DNA of 9,864 nt, from the NCBI GenBank assembly GCA_016194465.1, contig JACQBO010000055.1:1-9864 (forward strand). Reading direction: 5' to 3'. This DNA is from Candidatus Kerfeldbacteria bacterium (GTDB lineage: Bacteria; Patescibacteriota; Patescibacteriia; SBBC01; CAIJZX01). The notes below the pieces were generated by a model. That model ran no database searches. It was not told where the DNA came from and saw only the letters and a program-made list of their open reading frames with translations. This document shows positions 1 to 5,030 of this stretch, one piece after another; within the stretch, counting starts at the first letter, position 1, and every line of letters begins with the position of its first letter. A program made the position numbers and the translations under genes.

Positions 1-1740
1 CACACGATTGTCAAAGCGGTCACGATCGCCGGCCAATCCACGGGCGGCCTTGATGCCCTGACGGCCTTGAATCAAACCGAGCAGCGCTGGAACGACTTTC
101 AAAAAAAAGGATTTACCTTTCAATCCTCCAAGCAAACCATCACCTTACCGATTTCCGGCGCCGCCAGTGACAGCGACGAAGTGATTATCGACTTGGTCGG
201 TTTTGATCCAGCCAAGGCGGCCAACCAAGCCTACACCTTCGGTCACCAAGGATCTTTCTGGAGACAAGCCAGGGAAAGACTGAGCGGCTGGCTTGGCCGG
301 CGGCATGAATTCGGTGATTTCTCGATCGACACTCCTAGTCTAGACGACCTCCTGCGACGCCACCTAGCTACAGACGACAAGCCGGCAGTCGATGCTGGTA
401 TCGACGTCTCGAGTAAGGGTGTCGTCTCCGTGACGCCGAGCAAAGATGGCATCGGCAATAATTACAACCAAGCCCTGCGCACGGCGGTCGGAAACCTCCG
501 CACGCTCTCTTCGGCAACCGTGGTCATTAGCCAGCAGACGCTGAAACCAGTTATTCCCTTGACGGCCGACCTCCAATCTATCGCTAACGCTGGAGTACCG
601 GCGATTCTGGCCCGCACGCCCTTTACCCTCACTGCCGACAGCGATTCCTGGACACTTGACCGCAAAACGACAAGCCCCCTGCTCGGCTTCGTCAATAAGA
701 ACGGTCAAACCCTGATTGGCTTTGACCAGAAAAAAACTACAGCCTATCTTGCCCAGGTAAAAAAGAAAGCGGATATCGCCGCGCAGAACTCGCGCTTCGT
801 CATTAATGATGGAAAAATTACCGAGTTTTCCACGAGCGCGGTTGGCCGAAGCGTTAACGTCGACGCAACCCTGACGGCGATGCAAACGAACTTGATTGGC
901 CAAGGCCTTCAGACCGTTGCCCTGATCGTAGATATTGAACAACCGATTAGCGGGACGGTGGCCGCCAACACTCTTGGCATTACGGAGTTGGTGGCCGAAG
1001 GCAAAACGAATTTCAAAGGCAGTCCGACCAACCGCCGATTTAATTTGACCCTGGGTTCGGAAAAACTCAACGGCTTGATCATCAAACCAGGCGAAACGTT
1101 CTCTCTCGTGGCCGCGCTTGGTCCGATCGACGCCCAGCACGGCTGGAAATCCGAACTCGTGATCAAGGGCCCCAAGATCACTCCGGAATTCGGCGGCGGA
1201 TTGTGCCAGGTGGCCACCACATTCTTCCGTGCCATTCTCGGCGCCGGCCTGCCCGTGGTCGAGCGGCACAATCATAGTTTGCGCATTCATTACTACGAAC
1301 CGCCGGTTGGTCTCGACGCCACCATCTATGAACCCAAACCGGATTTGCGCTTCACCAATGACTATACCACCGCCCTGCTGCTCCAGACGCGGGTTGACGG
1401 CAATGATTTGTATTATGACTTTTACGGCACGAAAGACAACCGGACGATTGATCTGCCAACCCCGAAAGTATACAACAAAACCGGCATCCCACCGACGCAG
1501 ACAATTTCCACCACCGACTTAAAACCTGGCGAAGAGAAATGCCAAAAGCCCGGTCACCCTGGCGCCGATGCGACGGCCACATACACCGTGACCTACGCCG
1601 ATGGACACACGAACAAACAAGTCTTTCAAAGTCACTACCGGGCACTACCAGTAATCTGCCAGGTTGGCGTCAAGCCAAAACCAACCCCAGCCCCAACGAC
1701 CAACACGAATTCAGATACCAACACCACGCCGACTGAATAA
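1..1740 (+). CDS. VanW-domain cell-wall protein (5' end outside window)
   Basis: The reading frame is open from base 1, so the true start and the expected N-terminal signal or membrane anchor lie upstream; a TTG at 67 is an in-frame codon, not a credible start. Two stretches resemble putative peptidoglycan-binding (PG_binding_4-like) repeats, at about 397-700 and 787-955. The VanW domain follows at about 1000-1440, with the hallmark GGGLCQVATTFFRAILGAG and VVERHNHS motifs and then LDATIYEP. After it comes a G5-like beta segment (about 1500-1670) with two cysteines, and a Thr/Asn/Pro-rich tail. VanW proteins occur in vancomycin-resistance clusters and very widely in Gram-positive and CPR genomes, where the biochemical role is not settled; an extracytoplasmic wall-associated role is inferred. 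No resistance function should be read from it. Family assignment is firm, function is not. Confidence 0.93.
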   Translation, partial: HTIVKAVTIAGQSTGGLDALTALNQTEQRWNDFQKKGFTFQSSKQTITLPISGAASDSDEVIIDLVGFDPAKAANQAYTFGHQGSFWRQARERLSGWLGRRHEFGDFSIDTPSLDDLLRRHLATDDKPAVDAGIDVSSKGVVSVTPSKDGIGNNYNQALRTAVGNLRTLSSATVVISQQTLKPVIPLTADLQSIANAGVPAILARTPFTLTADSDSWTLDRKTTSPLLGFVNKNGQTLIGFDQKKTTAYLAQVKKKADIAAQNSRFVINDGKITEFSTSAVGRSVNVDATLTAMQTNLIGQGLQTVALIVDIEQPISGTVAANTLGITELVAEGKTNFKGSPTNRRFNLTLGSEKLNGLIIKPGETFSLVAALGPIDAQHGWKSELVIKGPKITPEFGGGLCQVATTFFRAILGAGLPVVERHNHSLRIHYYEPPVGLDATIYEPKPDLRFTNDYTTALLLQTRVDGNDLYYDFYGTKDNRTIDLPTPKVYNKTGIPPTQTISTTDLKPGEEKCQKPGHPGADATATYTVTYADGHTNKQVFQSHYRALPVICQVGVKPKPTPAPTTNTNSDTNTTPTE

Positions 1741-1747
1741 AAAAAGA

Positions 1748-1778
1748 GTCCCGCACCATTCTTAGAATGGTGCGGGAC
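1748..1778. terminator. Bidirectional hairpin terminator between convergent genes
   Basis: A perfect 14-bp inverted repeat (GTCCCGCACCATTC and its complement) surrounds a 3-nt loop at 1762-1764. On the minus strand it is followed by TC and seven T (1745-1739), a classical intrinsic terminator for the small minus-strand operon. On the plus strand only ATTTGGGTTTG follows, a weaker U-tract, but it lies 7 nt after the VanW stop codon and probably serves that gene too. Confidence 0.9.
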
Positions 1779-1792
1779 GATTTGGGTTTGCC

Positions 1793-1930
1793 CTAAAGAT
1801 AGGGCGAGGTGATGATCATCCATGCGATAGCGCAAACGATGATCACAATGAACGCGAGAACGATGATGATGCGCTTGAAAACCTTGTGCTTCCCTCGCGC
1901 GTTGTGAATGGCACATCCTTGATACCACAT
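1793..1930 (-). CDS. 45-aa single-TM membrane peptide
   Basis: The start is set by a strong Shine-Dalgarno (AAGGAGG, 1942-1936) 5 nt before ATG at 1930; the frame is open further upstream but nothing there looks coding. The product begins MWYQGC, has a basic stretch (RGKHKVFKR, residues 12-20), one hydrophobic helix (about 21-40, very rich in Ile and Val) and a short tail SPYL. The positive-inside rule predicts the N-terminus in the cytoplasm. It is third in the minus-strand operon, 34 nt after the 70-aa membrane protein gene, and the 14-bp terminator follows its stop. No family is recognised. Size, charge and a single helix are compatible with a small membrane toxin or a regulatory subunit, but nothing in the sequence proves either. 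Confidence 0.72.
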   Translation of the reverse strand: MWYQGCAIHNARGKHKVFKRIIIVLAFIVIIVCAIAWMIITSPYL

Positions 1931-1935
1931 GGAAC

Positions 1936-1942
1936 CCTCCTT
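1936..1942 (-). promoter_or_regulatory. Shine-Dalgarno of the 45-aa peptide gene
   Basis: AAGGAGG on the minus strand, 5 nt before ATG. It picks this start over the longer open frame that reaches to 2089. Confidence 0.85.
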
Positions 1943-1964
1943 GGTTTTTGTGTAGTCTCTGGGT

Positions 1965-2177
1965 CTAGAAGTCTTGGTCGTGGAGCGGCGGAATAAAGGA
2001 CTCAACCGCGAGCGCGACGATGAACGAAACCAGGGCCCAAGCTTCTCCCAGAAAGAACAGGTACTCGTAAATGGGAGCTGTACTGGCACAAAAGATGAAG
2101 CCGACGGCCCCGACTACGACTGATACTAGAGAGGCCGCTAAGCTTGCTATTGCCAGGGCTCTTATGGCTTTTAGCAT
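1965..2177 (-). CDS. 70-aa two-TM membrane protein
   Basis: The start ATG at 2177 is chosen by an AAGGAGG Shine-Dalgarno (2188-2182) 4 nt upstream; an in-frame extension to 2285 overlaps the HTH gene and is not supported. The product has a short basic start (MLKAIR), a first hydrophobic helix (about residues 8-30, rich in Ala, Val and Ser), a short outer or inner loop (ASTAPIYEY), a second helix (about 39-58) and a polar acidic end (HDQDF). No signal-peptidase or lipoprotein site is evident. It lies 37 nt downstream of the HTH gene and 34 nt upstream of the 45-aa gene, so the three are probably one transcript. I do not recognise a family; it may be a holin-like or scaffold membrane protein, but that is guesswork. 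Confidence 0.72.
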   Translation of the reverse strand: MLKAIRALAIASLAASLVSVVVGAVGFIFCASTAPIYEYLFFLGEAWALVSFIVALAVESFIPPLHDQDF

Positions 2178-2181
2178 CCCT

Positions 2182-2188
2182 CCTCCTT
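2182..2188 (-). promoter_or_regulatory. Shine-Dalgarno of the 70-aa membrane protein gene
   Basis: AAGGAGG on the minus strand, 4 nt before the ATG at 2177; it decides the start against longer in-frame alternatives. Confidence 0.82.
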
Positions 2189-2214
2189 GGTCCGAAAGAG
2201 CAAGACGTATTCGG

Positions 2215-2499
2215 CTAGGGCCGAGGCACGAGCTCGATCTTCCAGTTGCAGCGAAGCGCCGCAGCGATTCTACCCTTGAGTTCATTGGTCATGCCGAGTC
2301 GCATGGCGTGCTTCAGGGTTGTTGGTGTCGATCGGACAGCGAGAGCCAGCTGTTCGATGGTCATGCCCTGCTGCTCGAGTTGTTGGAAGATGACTTCGGC
2401 GGTGCCAAGAGCAAGCTCCTCCTGATTGAGCAGGTCCGGATGTTCCGCCAGAAACTGCTCATATTCGGTGAGCGTCTTGTTTTCGTTATTGGTCGCCAT
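2215..2499 (-). CDS. Small XRE/HigA-like helix-turn-helix protein
   Basis: This 94-aa protein starts at ATG 2499, just after an AGAGGAG ribosome site (2509-2503). The N-terminal half is polar and acidic (LTEYEQFLAEHPDLLNQEE). The C-terminal half fits a Cro/C1-type helix-turn-helix: a helix ending in QQ, then MTIEQLALAVRSTPTTLKHA as the HTH, and a last part with LKGRIAAALRCNWKIELVPR. That ending resembles the 'RIAEALGC-L-I-LVPR' close of many XRE regulators and HigA-type antitoxins. It probably binds DNA as a dimer and may repress its own operon; the palindrome at 2532-2548 is a possible operator. It is first in a three-gene operon with two tiny membrane proteins. No HigB/RelE-like toxin is next to it, so an antitoxin role is only an option. 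Confidence 0.8.
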   Translation of the reverse strand: MATNNENKTLTEYEQFLAEHPDLLNQEELALGTAEVIFQQLEQQGMTIEQLALAVRSTPTTLKHAMRLGMTNELKGRIAAALRCNWKIELVPRP

Positions 2500-2502
2500 A
2501 GT

Positions 2503-2509
2503 CTCCTCT
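2503..2509 (-). promoter_or_regulatory. Shine-Dalgarno of the HTH gene
   Basis: AGAGGAG on the minus strand, 3 nt before ATG 2499 (5 nt from the GAGG core). It favours this start over the in-frame ATG at 2532. Confidence 0.75.
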
Positions 2510-2531
2510 GGCGTTGTAGAGAGCAAAAGCA

Positions 2532-2548
2532 CCCAAGGAGATCTTGGG
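2532..2548 (-). terminator. Terminator- or operator-like palindrome before the HTH gene
   Basis: A 6-bp inverted repeat CCCAAG/CTTGGG with a 5-nt loop, followed on the minus strand by TGCTTTTGC. In RNA it could be a weak terminator or attenuator at the end of the leader; as DNA it could be the operator of the HTH protein encoded 33 nt downstream. A competing 4-bp pairing (GGAG with CTCC in the loop) would exclude it, as in attenuators. The role is unproven. Confidence 0.45.
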
Positions 2549-2563
2549 CCTCCATAATTTATA

Positions 2564-2669
2564 CTGACACATCTGTGGGCAAGAAGAGTAGTCTGTGGCC
2601 AGGCGAAGGTCGAAACCCTATCCTACCGCGGATTACTCTCCATGCTTGTCGTGCCCACAGGTGTTTCGG
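2564..2669. repeat. Long imperfect inverted repeat (about 106 nt)
   Basis: The outer arms 2564-2581 and 2652-2669 have 15 Watson-Crick pairs, two G-T and one mismatch. The inner arms 2585-2598 and 2626-2639 have 11 Watson-Crick and three G-T pairs with no mismatch. The centre is 27 nt. This is far above what chance gives in an intergenic gap and is the core of the structured RNA described for this region. Confidence 0.8.
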
Positions 2670-2708
2670 CACAAAAGCATCCTTTGCGGACAAAGAGCGT
2701 GACCCCGG

Positions 2709-2737
2709 ATACTAGCATGGGTTGGGGATATTGTCAA
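2709..2737 (-). promoter_or_regulatory. Promoter of the minus-strand leader and HTH operon
   Basis: A perfect -35 TTGACA (2737-2732), a 17-bp spacer and an extended -10 TGC-TAGTAT (hexamer 2714-2709). The expected start is near 2703-2702, about 200 nt upstream of the HTH ATG. It stands back to back with the ruvB promoter; the two -35 boxes are 19 bp apart. Confidence 0.7.
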
Positions 2738-2756
2738 GATCAAAAGCCAGAATACC

Positions 2757-2785
2757 TTGTAAAATAAGCCAAAATCTGCTATTCT
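2757..2785 (+). promoter_or_regulatory. ruvB promoter, positioned for a leaderless transcript
   Basis: -35 TTGTAA (2757-2762), 17-bp spacer, extended -10 TGC-TATTCT (hexamer 2780-2785). The usual 6-7 nt from -10 to the start of transcription lands on 2791-2792, and A of the ruvB ATG is 2792. No Shine-Dalgarno is present. Confidence 0.68.
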
Positions 2786-2791
2786 TCGGTT

Positions 2792-3829
2792 ATGGACCAA
2801 CCCGAAGAAGAAAGCATCGTGGCTCCAGCCAGCCGACCTGACGACGCGCAGTGGGATGTCAACCTACGTCCCCAGCGGCTGAAGGATTATGTCGGCCAGC
2901 GGCAGATCAAGGACAACTTGAATATTTTTCTGGAAGCAGCCAAGAAACGGAAGCAGCCCCTCGAACACGTCTTGCTCCACGGCGCGCCGGGTTTAGGCAA
3001 AACGACCCTGGCGCATATCTTGGCGCGAGAAATGGGCTCGCAAATCCGGGTCACGTCCGGCCCAGCGATTGAACGCGCCGGCGACCTGGCGGCGATTCTT
3101 TCCAACTTAGAAAACGGCGACATTTTGTTCATTGATGAAATCCACCGTCTCAACCGGGCGGTGGAAGAAGTGCTCTACCCGGCCATGGAAGACTTTCAAC
3201 TGGATATCGTCTTAGGTAAAGGGCCATCGGCGCGGACGGTGCGACTCGACCTGCCGCATTTTACCCTGGTTGGCGCGACGACACGCATGAGCCTTCTGTC
3301 GTCACCGCTGCGCGACCGGTTTGGGGCGGCCTATCGCCTGGAATTCTATGAACCAGACGAGCTGGAAGAAATTATTCGCCGCTCGGCCGATATTCTGCAA
3401 GCCCAACTTGAATCGAGTGCCGCGGACATCATCGCTAGTCGCGCCCGGCGGACACCCCGCGTGGCCAACCGGCTCCTGAAACGGGTTCGCGACTTTGCCG
3501 AAGTGAAAAGCGATGGAAAGATTACCAAGCCTTTGGCGGAAGAGGCGCTCACTCAGCTCCATATCGATGAGCTTGGTCTTGACCGGACCGACCGCCGCAT
3601 CCTGCAGTACATCATCGATAAGTTCCAGGGCGGGCCCGTCGGCCTCAACACCATTGCCGCCGGCGTGGCCGAAGACATGGACACAATCGAAGATGTCTAT
3701 GAACCATTCCTGTTGCAGATCGGCTTCTTGTCCCGCACACCGCGCGGCCGAACTGCTACGCCGGCCGCCTACCGCCACCTTGGCTACCCGGCCGTCGGCA
3801 CGCCAGTCAATCAAACACTCGATTTATGA
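2792..3829 (+). CDS. ruvB: Holliday junction branch-migration ATPase RuvB
   Basis: This 345-aa protein is the hexameric AAA+ motor that drives branch migration with RuvA and RuvC in recombinational repair. The sequence shows the RuvB entry LRPQRLKDYVGQ (25-36), Walker A GAPGLGKTT (64-72), Walker B ILFIDEIHRL (111-120), sensor 1 LVGATTR (159-165), the arginine-finger motif SPLRDRFG (171-178), sensor 2 TPRVANRLLKRVRDFAEV (221-238) and the C-terminal winged helix with GGPVGL (280-285) and RTPRGRTAT (316-323). Length is typical of the family. The start is the ATG placed at the predicted transcription start; there is no Shine-Dalgarno. One oddity is Arg at position 220, where RuvB normally has the Gly of GTPR. 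The stop overlaps the next start as ATGA. ruvA and ruvC are not adjacent. Confidence 0.98.
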   Translation: MDQPEEESIVAPASRPDDAQWDVNLRPQRLKDYVGQRQIKDNLNIFLEAAKKRKQPLEHVLLHGAPGLGKTTLAHILAREMGSQIRVTSGPAIERAGDLAAILSNLENGDILFIDEIHRLNRAVEEVLYPAMEDFQLDIVLGKGPSARTVRLDLPHFTLVGATTRMSLLSSPLRDRFGAAYRLEFYEPDELEEIIRRSADILQAQLESSAADIIASRARRTPRVANRLLKRVRDFAEVKSDGKITKPLAEEALTQLHIDELGLDRTDRRILQYIIDKFQGGPVGLNTIAAGVAEDMDTIEDVYEPFLLQIGFLSRTPRGRTATPAAYRHLGYPAVGTPVNQTLDL

Positions 3830-4077
3830 TGATTAGCGGCCATCTGCTGTTAACCACCTTCCTGACGATTACCGGCTTGCTGTTGATCTTGGCCCTGGCT
3901 CAGCTCTATCACGCCTTCCGGTTCAGCAAGCCGACCCACATGACGATCGTGACCAGCGGTATTTTTATCGCTGGCATCGTGGCGATTCTCTTTAGTGCCG
4001 TCATCCTTTTCCACGGCGTCCATTGGTCCGGCACGTTCGAGGTCCAGACGCCAGCCATTCAATTCGGACCGCAGTAA
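3826..4077 (+). CDS. Small two-TM membrane protein, unknown function
   Basis: This 83-aa product starts at the ATG that overlaps the ruvB stop (ATGA), which implies translational coupling; there is no ribosome site of its own, and a second in-frame ATG follows at once. It has two hydrophobic helices (about residues 5-28 and 40-63) joined by a basic loop (YHAFRFSKPTH), predicting the loop in the cytoplasm and both ends outside. The tail is polar (WSGTFEVQTPAIQFGPQ). It resembles the many small uncharacterised two-TM proteins of CPR genomes; I recognise no family. Only 3 nt separate it from the PH-domain protein gene, so the two membrane proteins may work together; that is inference from spacing. 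Confidence 0.8.
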   Translation: MMISGHLLLTTFLTITGLLLILALAQLYHAFRFSKPTHMTIVTSGIFIAGIVAILFSAVILFHGVHWSGTFEVQTPAIQFGPQ

Positions 4078-4080
4078 GCT

Positions 4081-4671
4081 ATGCCGATCACTGCCCCGCC
4101 GGCGTTCGCCGGCCAGCAACCAAACGAAAAAACGCTGATGATCATGCATCGGCACTGGCTCGTCTTCTTGCGGACCCTGGCCAATTTTGTTTTACTCGGG
4201 CTGGTGCCCGGTGCGATCGTGGTCTTTCTTATTCTGACCTACCACTGGTCACTCGCCAGCGGCAGTTTCAGTTTTACGCTCCTGAGCATGGCCGCCGTCA
4301 TTTACTATTTATTCTGGTGGATTCTCCTGTACGGCTTCTGGCTTGATTACTCGCTCGATATGTTTGTCATCACGGACCAGCGGGTGATTGACATCGAGCA
4401 AACCGGCCTGTTCGACCGCACCACCGCCGAACTGGATTTATCACGGGTGCAGGACGTGACGAGCGAAGTCAAAGGATTTTTCCCGACCATGTTTCACTAC
4501 GGGAACGTGTATATCCAGACCGCCGGAGAAAAAGAACGCTTTATTTTTGAACAAGTGCCAAATCCGGACCAGGTAGTGAAAACAATTCTGAGCTTGACTA
4601 ACCTGGTAGAAAAAAAACAGACGCCAGCGTTAAACCCGGTGCCAAAACAAAACCCGCCAGTCAAGAGCTAA
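4081..4671 (+). CDS. Bacterial PH-domain (bPH2/YdbS-like) membrane protein
   Basis: This 196-aa protein has a polar N-terminus (1-25), two transmembrane helices (about 29-54 and 64-87) and then a cytoplasmic bacterial PH-type domain (about 88-175). The diagnostic part is DMFVITDQRVIDIEQTGLF (93-111), followed by LDLSRVQDVTSEVKGFFPTMFHYGNVYI and a closing helix PDQVVKTIL. This arrangement matches the bPH_2 (YdbS/YdbT-like) membrane family, whose function is mostly unknown and may involve the envelope or stress. The C-terminus is a Lys/Pro/Gln-rich tail. It starts 3 nt after the previous stop without a Shine-Dalgarno, so it is probably coupled to the upstream genes. An intrinsic terminator follows 30 nt after its stop. 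Confidence 0.9.
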   Translation: MPITAPPAFAGQQPNEKTLMIMHRHWLVFLRTLANFVLLGLVPGAIVVFLILTYHWSLASGSFSFTLLSMAAVIYYLFWWILLYGFWLDYSLDMFVITDQRVIDIEQTGLFDRTTAELDLSRVQDVTSEVKGFFPTMFHYGNVYIQTAGEKERFIFEQVPNPDQVVKTILSLTNLVEKKQTPALNPVPKQNPPVKS

Positions 4672-4688
4672 GGCAAACCAGAAAGTAT

Positions 4689-4925
4689 TTATTCTAGGTT
4701 CCAGGCCGAGGCCTGTTTTTGCGTCGGTGGGAACGCGGCATTGGCCCGGTGGCTGAAGCTGAGCATCATGGCCAGGCCAGCGACCAGCATCAGTCCGACG
4801 CCAACCGCCACGATTTTCATCGACCAGTTCCCATGACTCTGTTGTCCGATATATTGGGACATATATTTTTGCTTGTTTTTTGTTTTTAAGACGGAAAATA
4901 AGCGCTTTCGTTGCGCTTTTCCCAC
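4689..4925 (-). CDS. Small single-TM or secreted protein
   Basis: A 78-aa frame starts at GTG 4925, only about 5-6 nt from the start predicted by a very good promoter, so a nearly leaderless mRNA is likely; an internal ATG at 4862 (57 aa) is the alternative and has no ribosome site. The N-terminus is strongly basic (GKAQRKRLFSVLKTKNKQK), followed by a polar part and one hydrophobic helix (about residues 37-57, KIVAVGVGLMLVAGLAMMLSF). SHRANAAF (58-65) then looks like a possible signal-peptidase site (ANA/A). The short polar tail ends WNLE. No family is recognised. It faces the ruvB operon convergently and its 3' end overlaps that operon's terminator. The promoter makes me believe it is real, but the coding evidence is modest. 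Confidence 0.55.
   Translation of the reverse strand: MGKAQRKRLFSVLKTKNKQKYMSQYIGQQSHGNWSMKIVAVGVGLMLVAGLAMMLSFSHRANAAFPPTQKQASAWNLE
4702..4720 (+). terminator. Intrinsic terminator of the ruvB operon
   Basis: CAGGCC-GA-GGCCTG (4702-4715; realistically a 5-bp stem with a CGAG loop) followed at once by five T (4716-4720). It lies 30 nt after the PH-protein stop. It also falls inside the last codons of the convergent small gene on the minus strand. Confidence 0.72.
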
Positions 4926-4936
4926 CTTCTTTATGT

Positions 4937-4965
4937 ATCATAGCACAAAAATACCCCTCCGTCAA
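4937..4965 (-). promoter_or_regulatory. Promoter of the small minus-strand gene
   Basis: -35 TTGACG (4965-4960), exactly 17 bp, extended -10 TGC-TATGAT (hexamer 4942-4937). The predicted start is near 4931-4930, 5-6 nt before the GTG at 4925. It matches the consensus at 10 of 12 hexamer positions, the best of the promoters seen here. Confidence 0.72.
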
Positions 4966-5030
4966 TATTCAGTGACCATAGTAGTGGCTTTCTCACGGAC
5001 AAGTCGTAAAAAGAGCCCGGCACAGAAACC

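Larger units (their letters stand above)
2532..2703 (-). ncRNA. Structured leader RNA or small ncRNA upstream of the HTH operon
   Basis: A strong minus-strand promoter would start a transcript near 2703 that crosses a highly structured stretch before the HTH gene. Elements in transcript order: a 5-bp hairpin CTTTG/CAAAG (2695-2682); a long hairpin whose outer arm pairs 2564-2581 with 2652-2669 (including a perfect 9-bp CTGTGGGCA/TGCCCACAG); an asymmetric internal loop (2582-2584 against 2640-2651); an inner arm pairing 2585-2598 with 2626-2639; an apical part that can form GGT/ACC; and the CCCAAG stem at 2548-2532. The strand is uncertain: five of the noncanonical positions in the two arms are G-U pairs if the plus strand is the RNA but A-C mismatches on the minus strand, while the good promoter and terminator-like stem are on the minus strand. 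I recognise no Rfam family (it is not tRNA, 5S, SRP or tmRNA). 6S-like size is the nearest comparison. Confidence 0.42.

Noticed and set aside
364..1290. Minus-strand open frame of about 308 codons opposite the VanW gene
   Set aside because: It is antisense to clearly conserved VanW-domain coding, without a ribosome site or domain; it is an artefact of GC-rich codon usage.
2559..2585. Second, weaker minus-strand promoter (TTGCCC, 17 bp, AATTAT) closer to the HTH gene
   Set aside because: Each box matches only 4 of 6 positions and there is no extended -10; it overlaps the hairpin arm, so it is noted but not annotated.
2601..2624. tRNA T-arm-like GGTCGAAACC in the intergenic hairpin
   Set aside because: No cloverleaf, acceptor stem or anticodon arm can be built around it; it fits better as the apical loop of the long hairpin.
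2562..2672. SRP (4.5S), 5S, tmRNA or RNase P RNA as the identity of the structured region
   Set aside because: The SRP GGAA/AGCA apical motif, 5S consensus, tmRNA T-arm and tag frame, and RNase P core motifs are all absent. A 6S-like identity is not excluded but has no sequence support.
2071..2715. Plus-strand open frame of about 214 codons across the HTH operon and leader
   Set aside because: It lies opposite two genes with strong ribosome sites and a structured intergenic gap, shows no family motif and has a composition unlike a folded protein.
4843..4861. Short palindrome TGTCC...GGACA inside the small minus-strand gene
   Set aside because: Only 5 bp with a 9-nt centre; expected by chance.
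4630..4965. Alternative minus-strand frame of 111 codons around the small TM gene
   Set aside because: Its start lies upstream of the promoter's -10, and it has no hydrophobic segment or other protein-like pattern.
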